In this document: positions 1 through 8,740 of the stretch, piece by piece | How the letters are laid out: every line of letters begins with the position of its first letter | How positions within the stretch are numbered: the stretch's first letter is position 1 | DNA from: Streptomyces spiroverticillatus | Lineage (GTDB): Bacteria; Actinomycetota; Actinomycetes; Streptomycetales; Streptomycetaceae | Assembly: GCA_014650415.1 (NCBI GenBank) | Contig: BMUX01000001.1 | Coordinates: 645,266-709,265 of the forward strand | DNA: 64,000 nucleotides | Direction of reading: 5' to 3' | Made by a program: the position numbers and the translations under genes | Notes under the pieces: model-generated | Database searches by the model: none | Seen by the model: the letters and a program-made list of their open reading frames with translations, nothing else | What the model was told of the DNA's origin: nothing

Positions 1-91
1 CGGAACAGCCGCTCGCCCCCACAGCCAGCACGCCCACCGCCAACGCCCCCGCCACCCACAGCCCCGACCGGCGCACCCGTCCTCCGCTCAC
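1..91 (-). CDS. Start of a lipoprotein gene (truncated by window edge)
   Basis: About 30 codons are visible on the minus strand, starting from GTG at 91. A GAAGGA ribosome binding site lies five bases upstream. The translation begins VSGGRVRRSG, then a hydrophobic stretch, and ends in a lipobox (VGASGC followed by S). It should therefore be a lipid-anchored extracytoplasmic protein. The rest of the gene lies outside the window, so its function cannot be told. It has the same orientation as the deacetylase lipoprotein that precedes it. Confidence 0.7.
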   Translation of the reverse strand, partial: MSGGRVRRSGLWVAGALAVGVLAVGASGCS

Positions 92-220
92 TGCATTCCT
101 TCGACCTGCTACGACAACGACCCGGCGCACTGTGCCGGAGGGCGTGCGGTTCCCGCTCCCCGCTGCGAGAGGGAAACCAGCCCCCTCAGGTTCCCTCGCA
201 CCCCCTCCGACCTGGTCCGA

Positions 221-1186
221 TCAGACGTAGTCCTCCAGCTTGGCCACGGCGTACCCCTTCGCCGTGATCGTCTTCATGACCCGGCGGATCATGTCGGGCA
301 TGGAGCCCTTCCAGTCGTCCGGCCCCCGGAAGTGCGTGAGGACGATGTCACCCGGGTGCAGGTCCTTGTCCCACTCCCGCCACTCCATCCGGTCGGGGAA
401 GGCCTCCGCCGCCCACAGCGGCACCGCCTTCACCCCGCAGGACTTCGCGGCGACGAGGGTGTCCTTGTTGTAGTTGCCGTACGGCGGGCGGAAGAGCGGG
501 GGGCGCTTGCCGTAGTGCTTCTCGATGTTGGACTGCTGGCCGCAGATCTCGTGCTTCTGCTGGGAGTACGAAAGCCCGGGCAGATAGCGGTGGTTGAGGG
601 TGTGGTTGTGCAGGGCGACACCCTTGTCCTGCATCTTCTTGAAGTAGCCGTAGTCCTCCTTCACCAGGTAGTCGGAGAGGAACGAGCTGTACGGGATCTT
701 CAGCTCGTCCATCATCCGGAGCAGCTCGGGGTCCTTCTCCGCCCCGTCGTCGATGGTCAGGAACACGACCCTGTCCTTGACCGGCACCGTCGTGAACACC
801 GGCGGCAGGCCCTCCTCCACCTGCCCGTCCACCTCGAAGCCCTGGCGGGCCGTGATCCTCGGCTTCACCTTCGGCGGTGCGGGCGCGGTCAGCGGCACCT
901 GCACCAGCCCCCAGCGTCTGGCCGCCGCCGCCCTCGCCGCCTGCGCCTGCTGTGCCGCGGCCCGCTCGCGCCGCGCCTTCTCCGCGGGTGAGAGCAGCGC
1001 GCCGGCCGCGCCGTCGATCTTCCGTCCCTGCCCCTCACCCCCTTCCTTTCCGACTCCGACGCCGGACCCGCCCTGTCCGCCCGACTCCTCTGCCGGGGTC
1101 GCGCACCCCGAGGCGATCGCGGCCGTGACCAGAACCGCTACGGCAATGCTGCCCCTTTTCCGTCCGGCACCTCCGGAGTTGTCCAC
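221..1186 (-). CDS. Polysaccharide deacetylase (NodB-type) lipoprotein
   Basis: This is a secreted carbohydrate esterase family 4 (NodB homology) enzyme, expected to remove acetyl groups from peptidoglycan or another envelope glycan. Visible motifs are TIDDGAEKD (the Asp pair), HNHTLNH (the H-x3-H metal site) and FRPPYG. The GTG at 1186 is preferred as start because GAAAGAGGG lies just upstream. It gives a short basic N-terminus, a hydrophobic core and the lipobox ASGC, so the protein should be a lipoprotein of about 321 residues. An ATG at 1225 is in frame but adds 13 residues before the signal peptide. An Ala/Arg/Gln-rich linker separates the anchor from the catalytic domain. The glycan substrate cannot be read from the sequence. 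Confidence 0.85.
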   Translation of the reverse strand: MDNSGGAGRKRGSIAVAVLVTAAIASGCATPAEESGGQGGSGVGVGKEGGEGQGRKIDGAAGALLSPAEKARRERAAAQQAQAARAAAARRWGLVQVPLTAPAPPKVKPRITARQGFEVDGQVEEGLPPVFTTVPVKDRVVFLTIDDGAEKDPELLRMMDELKIPYSSFLSDYLVKEDYGYFKKMQDKGVALHNHTLNHRYLPGLSYSQQKHEICGQQSNIEKHYGKRPPLFRPPYGNYNKDTLVAAKSCGVKAVPLWAAEAFPDRMEWREWDKDLHPGDIVLTHFRGPDDWKGSMPDMIRRVMKTITAKGYAVAKLEDYV

Positions 1187-1308
1187 AGAGAGCCCTCTTT
1201 CTTCGTTTTGTCGTACAAGTCGCATGGCGCCGCATCCTGTCAGCGCGGCCCGCCCCGACCCCCGTGCCGCACCGGCACGACGAACGCTTCTCCCCCGGCT
1301 GGCCCACA

Positions 1309-2619
1309 ATGGACCAGGTGAAGACCCCCTCCGCCGACGCAGCCGAAGCCACCACCGCGCCCGCCGCCCCCGAAGCCGCCCTCGCCGCCCTCCTCACCCC
1401 CGAGGGCCAGGCCCTCCTCGCCGAGCTGCGCGACTACGACCCCGCCCAGGCCCTGACCCTGGCGACCCGGCTCCGCCGCGACCACTCCCCCGAGCTGGTG
1501 TCGGCGGCCCTCGCCCAGGCCCGGCTCCGCCAGCGGGCGGCCGCGAAGTTCGGCCCCGAGGACGCCCAGCGGATGTACTTCACCCCCAACGGCGTCGAAC
1601 AGTCGACCCGCAAGTCCGTCGCCGACCACCGCACCCCCCGCTTCCACGCCATCGCCACCGAAAACCAGGCCAAGCAGCACCAGCCCACCCCGCACACCCC
1701 CCAGACCCCCCAAGCCCCCCACACCATCGACCTCTGCTCCGGCATCGGCGGCGACGCCCTCGCCCTCGCCCGCGCCGGCCTGCACGTCACCGCCGTCGAC
1801 CTCGACCCCGCCGCCTGTCTCGCCGCCCGCGCGAACGCCGAGGCCCTCCTCCCCGACCCCGCCGCACTCCGCGTCGTACAGGCCGACGTCCTGACGTACG
1901 ACACGACGACCGCGCACGCGCTCTTCCTCGACCCGGCCCGCCGCTCCACCAAGCGCGGCCGCATCTTCGACCCCGAGGCCTACTCGCCGCCCCTCTCCTT
2001 CTCCGTCGAAGCGGTACGGAAGGTGGGCGCGGGCGCCATCAAGATCGCCCCCGGCATCCCGCACGAGCTGGTCCCCGACGACTTCGAGGCCGAGTGGATC
2101 TCCGACGGCGGCGACGTCAAGGAGGCCGTCCTCTGGCACGCCCCGGCCGGCAGCCCGCACGTCACCCCCGGCGGCCGCCGCGCCACCCTGCTCCCCTCCG
2201 GCGCGAGCCTCCTCGGCCGCGGCCTGCCCGACCCGGACGTCCGCCCGCTGGGCCGCTACCTCTACGAGCCCGACGGCGCCGTCATCCGCGCCCACCTGGT
2301 CGCCGAGGTCGCCGCCGACCTCGACGGCGGCCTGATCGACGAGACGATCGCGTACGTCACCGCCGACGAGCTGCGCCCCACCCCGTACGCCACCCCGTAC
2401 GAGATCACCGACCAACTCCCCTTCGGCGTCAAGAAGTTGAAGGCACTCCTGCGCGAGCGCGAGGTCGGTGTCCTCACCGTCAAGAAGCGCGGGTCCGCCG
2501 TCGAGCCCGAGGAGCTGCGCAAGAAGATGAAGCTCTCCGGCAAGAACTCCGCGACCGTCTTCCTCACCCGCGTCGCCGGTGCCCCCAGCATGTTGATCGG
2601 CCACCCCGCCCAGAGGTGA
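1309..2619 (+). CDS. Class I SAM-dependent methyltransferase with THUMP-like C-terminus
   Basis: The 436-residue protein has a Rossmann methyltransferase core. Motif I reads DLCSGIGGDALALARAG, followed by the acidic AVDLDP strand end and LDPARRS where motif IV is expected. The arrangement matches actinobacterial proteins annotated as THUMP-like domain methyltransferases, which probably act on RNA, but no substrate is established here. Start choice: ATG 1309 is preceded by ACA and lacks a clear Shine-Dalgarno, so the message may be leaderless; an upstream in-frame ATG at 1264 is less likely. It is divergent from the deacetylase gene at 221-1186. The N-terminal 70 residues are Ala/Pro/Glu-rich helical sequence. 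Confidence 0.8.
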   Translation: MDQVKTPSADAAEATTAPAAPEAALAALLTPEGQALLAELRDYDPAQALTLATRLRRDHSPELVSAALAQARLRQRAAAKFGPEDAQRMYFTPNGVEQSTRKSVADHRTPRFHAIATENQAKQHQPTPHTPQTPQAPHTIDLCSGIGGDALALARAGLHVTAVDLDPAACLAARANAEALLPDPAALRVVQADVLTYDTTTAHALFLDPARRSTKRGRIFDPEAYSPPLSFSVEAVRKVGAGAIKIAPGIPHELVPDDFEAEWISDGGDVKEAVLWHAPAGSPHVTPGGRRATLLPSGASLLGRGLPDPDVRPLGRYLYEPDGAVIRAHLVAEVAADLDGGLIDETIAYVTADELRPTPYATPYEITDQLPFGVKKLKALLREREVGVLTVKKRGSAVEPEELRKKMKLSGKNSATVFLTRVAGAPSMLIGHPAQR

Positions 2620-2651
2620 ACTCCCGCCCCTCGCTGGGTAGATGGCCCCCC

Positions 2652-3257
2652 ATGACCCACATCGAGGAAGCTCTCGCCGAACTGCAACGCGTCCTGGAGC
2701 CGCACGCCGACACCCGCGACTGGTCGGCCCCGGCCGGCCCTCCGGAGCAGCGGATGGAGTGGTCCTGCTGGGAGACCGCCGCGCACATCGCGCACGATCT
2801 GACCGCGTATGCAGGCCAGTTGGCGGCCGAGCCGGACGACTGCTACCTGCCGTTCGACCTGGTGGTACGTCCCGGAACGCCGCCCCGCGAGGTGCTCCGG
2901 GTGATCCGCGCGGCCGGGGGCATGCTCACCAGCGCCCTCGCCACCGCGGGCCCGGACGTGCGGGCGTTCCACTGGGGGCCGTGCGACCCGACGGGCTTCG
3001 AGGCGATGGGGGTCGCGGAGACCATGCTCCACACGTACGACATCACGCAGGGCCTCGGCATGCCGTGGACACCCCCGGCCCGCTCGGCGACGTACGTCCT
3101 GGAGCGGCTCTTCCCCGAAGCCCCGGAAGCCTCGGAGGCCCCGGGAGCCCTGGCCGACGGCCCCACCGAGGTGCTGCTGTGGTCCACGGGACGCGGGGAG
3201 CTGCCGGGCCACAAGCGGCTCACGTCCTGGGTGTGGCAGGCGGCACGCGAGGGGTAA
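2652..3257 (+). CDS. DinB / mycothiol-dependent maleylpyruvate isomerase-type protein
   Basis: This 201-residue protein resembles the four-helix DinB_2/MDMPI N-terminal superfamily of actinobacterial thiol-dependent enzymes. Support comes from the pattern WSCWETAAHIAHDL near residue 40, where the His would be a metal ligand, and from MGVAETMLHTYDITQGLG near residue 120 with a second conserved His. A third His candidate is in VRAFHWGP. It starts 32 bases after the methyltransferase stop and may be co-transcribed with it. No strong ribosome binding site is visible before ATG 2652. The partner thiol and substrate are unknown; the fold assignment is from motif recognition only. Confidence 0.65.
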   Translation: MTHIEEALAELQRVLEPHADTRDWSAPAGPPEQRMEWSCWETAAHIAHDLTAYAGQLAAEPDDCYLPFDLVVRPGTPPREVLRVIRAAGGMLTSALATAGPDVRAFHWGPCDPTGFEAMGVAETMLHTYDITQGLGMPWTPPARSATYVLERLFPEAPEASEAPGALADGPTEVLLWSTGRGELPGHKRLTSWVWQAAREG

Positions 3258-3284
3258 CGCATCCGCCCCCGGACAAACGCCCCC

Positions 3285-3890
3285 TCACCCCACCCGCACC
3301 GCCCACCTGTAGTGCCCCACCGCCTTCACCATCCCCAGCAACCCCACCACCCACATCACACACCCCGCCCCGATGAAGAACGCGGCGTCGGCGTACGTGT
3401 CCGTGCCCGGGCTTGCCGACGCCGCCCAGCCCAGCGAGGTCCCCAGCCCGAGCGCCGCCAGCGCGAACGACGGCAGCAGCCACGCGAGGCTCCGCCCGGG
3501 CGCCCGCACCTGCGCGTCCACGGCCGGATCCGCCCCCAACTCCTGCCAGGCGCACAGCCTCTGACGTATCGTCCGATCCCGCTTCACCCCGAGCCCGAGC
3601 AGAATCGCGGCGGGCACGATCGCGCCCACGCCCAGCACCAGGAAGATCCCGCCGATCAGCACGTCGGGGAACATCCCCTGCTCGAAGGTCTGCAACGCGA
3701 CCCCCACGCACCCCCACCCCACCGCCAGCAGCAGCGCGTACAGCCAGAACCCGACGGCGGCTGGCACCCCGAGCGCCCGGCGCCCCAGCTCCCTCATCGC
3801 CCGCTCCCGGTCGGCCCGCATCGCCTCCGGGTCGGGCCAGGTGCGGTACGGCACGGGAGGCGGGGGCGGCGGCAGGGGCGGGCGGGGCAT
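3285..3890 (-). CDS. Hypothetical four-TM membrane protein
   Basis: A 201-residue protein that I do not recognise. It opens with a proline-rich cytoplasmic tail ([13 protein letters not shown]), then four predicted transmembrane segments near residues 43-63, 76-100, 134-154 and 167-188. The loop between the second and third segments is basic and contains RQRLCAWQELGADP. GAAGGA lies about 12 bases before ATG 3890. It converges with the DinB-type gene, whose stop is 27 bases away. The architecture resembles small actinobacterial membrane proteins of unknown function. Confidence 0.65.
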   Translation of the reverse strand: MPRPPLPPPPPPVPYRTWPDPEAMRADRERAMRELGRRALGVPAAVGFWLYALLLAVGWGCVGVALQTFEQGMFPDVLIGGIFLVLGVGAIVPAAILLGLGVKRDRTIRQRLCAWQELGADPAVDAQVRAPGRSLAWLLPSFALAALGLGTSLGWAASASPGTDTYADAAFFIGAGCVMWVVGLLGMVKAVGHYRWAVRVG

Positions 3891-3964
3891 GGCGGGTGGA
3901 CTTCCTTCGTGCGAGTACGCGTACGAATACGAGTACGGACGCTACCGGGCCCCGTCCGCACCCC

Positions 3965-4330
3965 TCACGCGAGGTCGGTCAGCTCGTCCGCGTACACCTG
4001 GGAGAGCGGCTGCGGACCCACGTACTGCTGGCAGTTGCAGGTGCCCGCCTCGAAGCGGACCGGCTTCTTGTTCTCGTCCCAGGCGGTCGGCTGTTCGACG
4101 GACTCGTGGCACTTCCCGGCCTTGTCGTGCTTGGCGAGGTGGTGCGTGCAGCCGCAGATCGGCTCGGGCGGCTTGTTGGCCGCCTCGATCGCCTGCCGCT
4201 CCTTGCGGAGCAGCTTCTGCCGCTCCATCTGACGCTCGTGCCGGGTGGCGAGGGCCTGCCGCCCCATGTTCGCGAGGCCGCCGAAGCCGCCCATCATGAA
4301 GAAGATGAAGATCCACCAGTACCAGGCCAT
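3965..4330 (-). CDS. Small membrane-anchored protein with Cys/His cluster
   Basis: A 121-residue protein with one N-terminal membrane segment (YWWIFIFFMMGGFGGLA), a charged helix rich in Arg/Lys/Gln/Glu, and a C-terminal part carrying CGCTHH, a KCH pair and CNC. Those Cys/His groups look like a metal-binding site, most simply a zinc ribbon on the cytoplasmic side. AAAGGGG lies seven bases before ATG 4330. I do not recognise the family and infer no function beyond probable metal binding. Confidence 0.7.
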   Translation of the reverse strand: MAWYWWIFIFFMMGGFGGLANMGRQALATRHERQMERQKLLRKERQAIEAANKPPEPICGCTHHLAKHDKAGKCHESVEQPTAWDENKKPVRFEAGTCNCQQYVGPQPLSQVYADELTDLA

Positions 4331-4409
4331 CGCGCGCCCCTTTCCCCCTGTGCCGCGTGTGCGACCAGCGTACGTCGCTTCGGCAAAAGGGGCTTAAAAC
4401 CGTCGTCCC

Positions 4410-5162
4410 CTACAGCCCCAGGAACTCCGCCGCACCACTCCCGACCGCCGCCGCCTCGCCTTGCGTACGGTACGGATACCCGCTCCCCGGCAGCAGCCGC
4501 TCCGGCCCGAACGTCACGGCCGCCCGCCGCAGTCCGTCCGCGTCGGCGACGGCGTGGTGGTGGAGGGCGTTCAGCGGCCGCTCGGGCGGAACGCTGCCGG
4601 TCGTGATCAGCCGAATGCTCGGGTACGCCGTCAAGTCGAGCCCCTCATAGGCCCGTTGACCGCTCTCCCCGCCCGTCGGGTGCACCAGCAGCACCGCACC
4701 GCGCCGCTCCAGCGCGTCGAAGAGCGGCACGAACTCCCGGTCGGACAGCGGCCGTCCGAGAACCGTCGTCGTGACGGCAGCCCCCAGAAACCCCAACTCG
4801 TCCATCGCACGCCCGAGTTCATCCCCCGCCGCCAGACCGTTCGGCAGCGGCAGCGCCGCCAGCGCCCGGAACCGGTCGGGATGGGCGCGGATCAGATCGG
4901 TGTACGCCGCGTTGGCGACCCGCGCCGCACCGAGCGCCTGCGTGGCGTCGTCGAAGTACGGCACGAGGGGCGGCGCCGACAGCAGCTGTACGTCGATGCC
5001 CGCCGCGTCCATCGCGGCGAGCCGCGCCTCGATCTCGGCGGGGGTGCCCCCGCCTCCCGCGCCGCGCAGCCCGGCCGTCCCGGCGGGCGAGCCGTGGAAC
5101 TCGTCCAGCATGTCGAGGTAGAGCTCGGGAAAGTAGTGCGCGTGTACGTCGACGCTGGTCAT
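4410..5162 (-). CDS. Amidohydrolase_2-type protein, internally shortened and probably degenerate
   Basis: The N-terminus MTSVDVHAHYFPELYLDML carries the HxH metal motif of the ACMSD-like amidohydrolase family, and VLLVHPTGG near residue 165 fits the third metal His. Family members are usually around 320 residues; this one is 250. The segment that normally holds the HGGG motif is missing between TTGSVPPERP and the C-terminal block. That block reads LLPGSGYPYR where relatives have GSDYP, so the catalytic Asp is replaced by Gly. The frame is otherwise open and GGGAGG precedes ATG 5162. Seen directly: shortening and substitution. Inferred: loss of hydrolase activity, or a decaying gene. Confidence 0.7.
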   Translation of the reverse strand: MTSVDVHAHYFPELYLDMLDEFHGSPAGTAGLRGAGGGGTPAEIEARLAAMDAAGIDVQLLSAPPLVPYFDDATQALGAARVANAAYTDLIRAHPDRFRALAALPLPNGLAAGDELGRAMDELGFLGAAVTTTVLGRPLSDREFVPLFDALERRGAVLLVHPTGGESGQRAYEGLDLTAYPSIRLITTGSVPPERPLNALHHHAVADADGLRRAAVTFGPERLLPGSGYPYRTQGEAAAVGSGAAEFLGL

Positions 5163-5257
5163 GGCGGTGCCGCCTCCCTGGTGGGTACCCGTACGAGGCT
5201 GCCACGGGAGGCGGCGTCGCGCGCGGCGAGGGCTTTCCGGGCCCGTGCGGTACGCGG

Positions 5258-5290
5258 ACGGGCCGCCCGGAAGTGCTCCGGGCGGCCCGT
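5258..5290 (-). terminator. Hairpin terminator after the first collagen-like gene
   Basis: A perfect 14-bp inverted repeat (ACGGGCCGCCCGGA, five-base loop AGTGC, then its complement) lies 17 bases past the stop of the collagen-like gene. It separates that gene from the amidohydrolase gene downstream. There is no U-tract, as is common for Streptomyces terminators. Confidence 0.75.
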
Positions 5291-5306
5291 GGATGCGTCA
5301 GCCGGG

Positions 5307-7403
5307 TCAGGCAGGGAGGCAGACGCCGTAGACAGTGAAGGCGATCGGCGCGGCGGTGGTGTTCTTGGCCGCGACGATGTACTGGTTGGAGCTGACGTTC
5401 GGGTAGGCGTCGGGCTTTTCCACGCCCGAGGTCCAGTAGTCCTGGTACCAGCCGCCGCTGATGATCTGGGAGCCGGCCGGGCAGGCCGGACTCTTCATCG
5501 TGGTCTCGGAGTTGGCGGGCAGGGTCTGCTTGTAGGTCTTGATGACGGGGGTGCCGACACTGCCGGTGTCGCCCTTGTCTCCCTTATCCCCCTTGTCTCC
5601 CTTGGCTCCGGCCGGGCCCGCGACGGTGCTGGCGGCACCGGGGGTGCCGGGGTCGCCCTTGTCTCCCTTGGCGCCGGCAGCACCGGGGGTACCGGGGTCA
5701 CCCCGGTCTCCCTTCGCGCCTGCTGCGCCGGCGGCACCGGCAGCGCCCGCGGGACCCTGGGGCCCCTTCACCAGGTTCAGCTCGTCGGGGGTCGCCGTGG
5801 TCGGATTCCAGGCATCACCCTTGTCTCCCTTGTCTCCCTTGGCACCGGCCGCGCCGTCAGCGCCGGTGTCCCCCTTGGGGCCCTTCACCGCTTCCACCTC
5901 CTCGGGCGGAGCGGTCGTCGGGTTCCACGCGTCGCCCTTGTCCCCCTTGTCGCCCTTGGCCCCGGCAGGCCCCGCGGGTCCGGCCGGGCCCGCTGCGCCC
6001 GCCGCCCCGTCGGCACCCGCGTCACCCTTGTCCCCCTTGGCGCCCTTCACCAGGTCCAGCTCGTCCGGGGTCGCCGTCGCCGGGTTCCAGGAGTCACCCT
6101 TGTCGCCCTTCGCGCCAGCGGGACCGGCAGGCCCCTCCGCCCCGGCGGCGCCGGTGTCGCCCTTGGGGCCCTTCACCGCTTCCACCTCCTCGGGCGGAGC
6201 GGTCGTCGGGTTCCAGGCATCGCCCTTGTCACCCTTCGCACCGGCAGGGCCGACGGGGCCGGCGGGCCCCGCGGCACCGTCGGCGCCCGCGTCACCCTTG
6301 TCTCCCTTGGCGCCCTTCACCAGGTCCAGCTCGTCCGGGGTCGCCGTCGTCGGGTTCCAGGCGTCCCCCTTGTCACCCTTGTCACCCTTGTCACCGGCAG
6401 GCCCAGCGGCTCCGGTGTCGCCCTTCGGGCCCTTCACCGCCTCCACCTCTTCCGGCGGGGCCGTGGTGGGGTTCCACGCGTCGCCCTTGTCACCCTTGTC
6501 GCCCTTCGGGCCCTTGACCAGCTCGACCTCCTCGGGCGGGGCCGTCGTCGGGTTCCAGGCATCCCCCTTGTCACCCTTGTCGCCCTTGTCGCCCTTGATG
6601 GCGGGCATCGGCGCGGAGACCGGGCCCGGCTGCCCCGGGTCGCCCTTGTCTCCCTTGTCCCCCTTCGGACCCTTGACCTTGTCGAGCTCCTCGGGCGTCG
6701 CCGTGGCCGGGTTCCACGAGTCGCCCTTGGGCCCCTGCGGCCCCATCGGGCCGCCCGGAGTTCCCGGCTCGCCCTTCGGGCCGCGCACCTTCTCGATCTG
6801 CTCCGGGGTCCAGATGTCCGGGTTCCCGGGCTCACCCTTCGGACCGGCAGGACCCGCAGGTCCCGCCGGGCCCGCTTCCCCCTTGGGCCCCTTCTGCCCC
6901 TGGCAGATCTGGCAGCCGCCCGTCCCGTGCCCCGGCTTCCCGTGTCCCGGCTTCCCGCCCGTCTCCGGCCGCGGCTTCGGCGGCTTCGCTCCGCCCACGC
7001 CCCGCCCGTCCATCCCACTGCCGTGGCACCACGCGACGAAGCTGAAGTTCTTGACGTACCGCGCACTCACCCAGCCCTCGCGCTCGGCGAGCCGGTACCA
7101 GCGCGGGTTGCCGCCCACGTTCTGGCCCGCCGCCTTGCAGGCCAGCCGGACCGTCATGCCGGAGCGGAACGTGCCCAGCCGGTCCGACGTCCCGGTCGGG
7201 GCGGACCGTACGACCGTCCCCGCACGCGAGAGGACCCACCCCTTCGCGGCACCGGCGGCCACTTTCCGTACGGTCTGCACATGGGCGGCGGCCGACGCCG
7301 GCTGGTGAAGGGCCTGCGCGACACCCGGTGCGCACAGGGCGGCGGTGGCCCCCAGGGACAGCGCGCCGAGCGCGAGGTGAGGGACTGACGTTCTTCTGGG
7401 CAA
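5307..7403 (-). CDS. Secreted collagen-like protein with SH3-like head and WNP-type interruptions
   Basis: The start is taken as TTG 7403 because GAAGGAG lies seven bases upstream. It gives a clean signal peptide (PRRTSVPHLALGALSLG..., cleavage near AQA or SAAA). Starts further upstream have no ribosome binding site. The roughly 698-residue product has an SH3-like domain (WVLSRAGTVVRSAP ... GWVSARYVKNF), a Lys/Pro/Gly linker with CQIC, then a long Gly-X-Y collagen region rich in GPKGD, GDKGD and GPAGP triplets. Eight repeats of the type D(A/S)WNP(T/A)TA-P-(E/D)E(L/V) and then VKG interrupt it. A C-terminal domain ends in VYGVCLPA. The same head and tail occur in the neighbouring gene. It probably forms trimeric extracellular stalks; the partner is unknown. 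Bacterial collagen-like proteins fold without hydroxyproline. Confidence 0.85.
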   Translation of the reverse strand: MPRRTSVPHLALGALSLGATAALCAPGVAQALHQPASAAAHVQTVRKVAAGAAKGWVLSRAGTVVRSAPTGTSDRLGTFRSGMTVRLACKAAGQNVGGNPRWYRLAEREGWVSARYVKNFSFVAWCHGSGMDGRGVGGAKPPKPRPETGGKPGHGKPGHGTGGCQICQGQKGPKGEAGPAGPAGPAGPKGEPGNPDIWTPEQIEKVRGPKGEPGTPGGPMGPQGPKGDSWNPATATPEELDKVKGPKGDKGDKGDPGQPGPVSAPMPAIKGDKGDKGDKGDAWNPTTAPPEEVELVKGPKGDKGDKGDAWNPTTAPPEEVEAVKGPKGDTGAAGPAGDKGDKGDKGDAWNPTTATPDELDLVKGAKGDKGDAGADGAAGPAGPVGPAGAKGDKGDAWNPTTAPPEEVEAVKGPKGDTGAAGAEGPAGPAGAKGDKGDSWNPATATPDELDLVKGAKGDKGDAGADGAAGAAGPAGPAGPAGAKGDKGDKGDAWNPTTAPPEEVEAVKGPKGDTGADGAAGAKGDKGDKGDAWNPTTATPDELNLVKGPQGPAGAAGAAGAAGAKGDRGDPGTPGAAGAKGDKGDPGTPGAASTVAGPAGAKGDKGDKGDKGDTGSVGTPVIKTYKQTLPANSETTMKSPACPAGSQIISGGWYQDYWTSGVEKPDAYPNVSSNQYIVAAKNTTAAPIAFTVYGVCLPA

Positions 7404-7536
7404 GGCCGAACTCCTTCGTGAGGGCTGGGGGCGTCCCCCTGGCCGCACGAGCATCGGCGCATTTGTCATAAAAGCGGGTAAAGAAACGCGCTTTGTACGT
7501 CGTCCGGCTCAACCCCGGCACCGTCCCCCACACGAA

Positions 7537-7579
7537 CGGGCCGCTGCCAGAGACCCGAAGGTCTTCCGGAAGCGGCCCG
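7537..7579 (-). terminator. Hairpin terminator after the second collagen-like gene
   Basis: A stem CGGGCCGCT / AGCGGCCCG encloses an inner stem AGACC-CGAA-GGTCT. It sits 21 bases past the stop of the gene at 7600-8619 and before the start region of the downstream paralogue, so the two collagen-like genes are probably separate transcripts. Confidence 0.65.
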
Positions 7580-7599
7580 CGAAGGGAAGGCGGAGTCGG

Positions 7600-8619
7600 T
7601 CAGGCGGGGAGGCAGACGCCGTAGACGGTCATCGTCTTCACGTCGGTCGAGGTGTTGTTGACGCCCACCCGGTAGAGGTTGTCGGTGATGTCCGGGTAGT
7701 CGTCCAGCTTGCTGAGGCCCTCTCCCCAGCCGTCGCCCTGGTAGTAGCCGCCACTGATGATCTGGGTGCCGGCCGGGCAGGCCGGGCTGGTGAACTTGTT
7801 CCGGGTGGAGCTGGCGGGTACCGAGTACTCGGTCTTCACGACCTGCGGGGTGCCGATGCTGCCCGTGTCGCCCTTGGCGCCCGCAGGCCCCGCGGGTCCC
7901 GCAGGTCCGGCGGGTCCGGCCGGACCCGCCGTGCCCGCCGCGCCGGGAGCACCGGCATCGCCCTTGTCCCCCTTGTCGCCCTTCGGCCCACCGGGCGTTC
8001 CCGGGTCGCCCTTCTCGCCCTTCATCTCGGCCTTCTCCTCGGGCGTCCAGTCCTTCGGGCTGGTCTTCGGCCCGGCAGGACCGGCAGGACCGGCAGGCCC
8101 CGCAGCCCCGGCCGGACCGGGAGCGCCGTCCTTGCCCGCAGGCCCCGCAGGACCCTTCTCGCCCTTGCAGTGGCAGTTCGGCTTGTGAGTGCCGCCCGGC
8201 TTGCCCGGCCCGTCGCCGCCCGCGAGCGCGCGGTGGCCGTGGCCGCACCAGTTGACGTACCCGAAGTTCTGCACGTACTTGGCGCTCAGCCAGCCCGAGC
8301 GGTCCCACAGCTTGTACCAGATGTTGTTGCCGTGGATGTTCTGGCCGCGCACCTTGCAGGCGAGGCGGACGATCGCACCACCGCGGTACGAACCGATCTT
8401 CCGCGACGACGAAGTGGCGTGCTCCCGTACGAACTGCCCGTGCCGGGCCGTCACCTTCCCGCCGACCCCGTGGGCGGCGGAGGCAAAGGTGGCCGGAACA
8501 ACGGGGGAAGCGGGGGCGGGAACAGACGCGGAAGCGGTCGGCGTGCACACCGCGAGCGCGATCCCCACGGACACTGCGCCCAGCCCGGCCCGGGCCACCT
8601 TCAGCTGCGATACGGACAT
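7600..8619 (-). CDS. Secreted collagen-like protein, shorter paralogue
   Basis: This is the paralogue of the gene at 5307-7403, with the same order of parts. It has a signal peptide (from [14 protein letters not shown], cleavage near ASA), an SH3-like domain ([19 protein letters not shown] ... [13 protein letters not shown]), a linker with the cysteine pair CHC and a Gly-X-Y region of about 100 residues. It ends in the shared domain ([16 protein letters not shown] ... VYGVCLPA). It has only one interruption of the DWTPEE type, against eight longer ones in the neighbour. ATG 8619 is used; a GTG at 8631 is also possible. Length is about 339 residues. Inferred role: extracellular trimeric filament or adhesin-like protein. 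Confidence 0.82.
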   Translation of the reverse strand: MSVSQLKVARAGLGAVSVGIALAVCTPTASASVPAPASPVVPATFASAAHGVGGKVTARHGQFVREHATSSSRKIGSYRGGAIVRLACKVRGQNIHGNNIWYKLWDRSGWLSAKYVQNFGYVNWCGHGHRALAGGDGPGKPGGTHKPNCHCKGEKGPAGPAGKDGAPGPAGAAGPAGPAGPAGPKTSPKDWTPEEKAEMKGEKGDPGTPGGPKGDKGDKGDAGAPGAAGTAGPAGPAGPAGPAGPAGAKGDTGSIGTPQVVKTEYSVPASSTRNKFTSPACPAGTQIISGGYYQGDGWGEGLSKLDDYPDITDNLYRVGVNNTSTDVKTMTVYGVCLPA

Positions 8620-8740
8620 GCGACGACTCACTTTCTCGACGAGCGGGGGTGACCCCTGGCATCGCCGAGTCTCAAGTCGAATTGTCCGAAAAGCGGTTAA
8701 CGCCACTCGCTAGTCAGCCGAACGGCCCAAGCCGGGCCCC

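Noticed and set aside
3905..3945. GTACG-type short repeats upstream of the four-TM gene
   Set aside because: Short simple-sequence repeat without symmetry or motif; no function can be supported.
5763..6830. Regular direct repeats resembling a CRISPR array
   Set aside because: The period follows codons of a collagen-like protein, the repeats are in frame, and no cas gene is nearby.
4461..7388. Very long plus-strand open frame opposite the collagen-like gene
   Set aside because: It mirrors the Gly-X-Y repeats on the other strand, has no ribosome binding site or recognisable domain, and such antisense frames are expected at this GC content.
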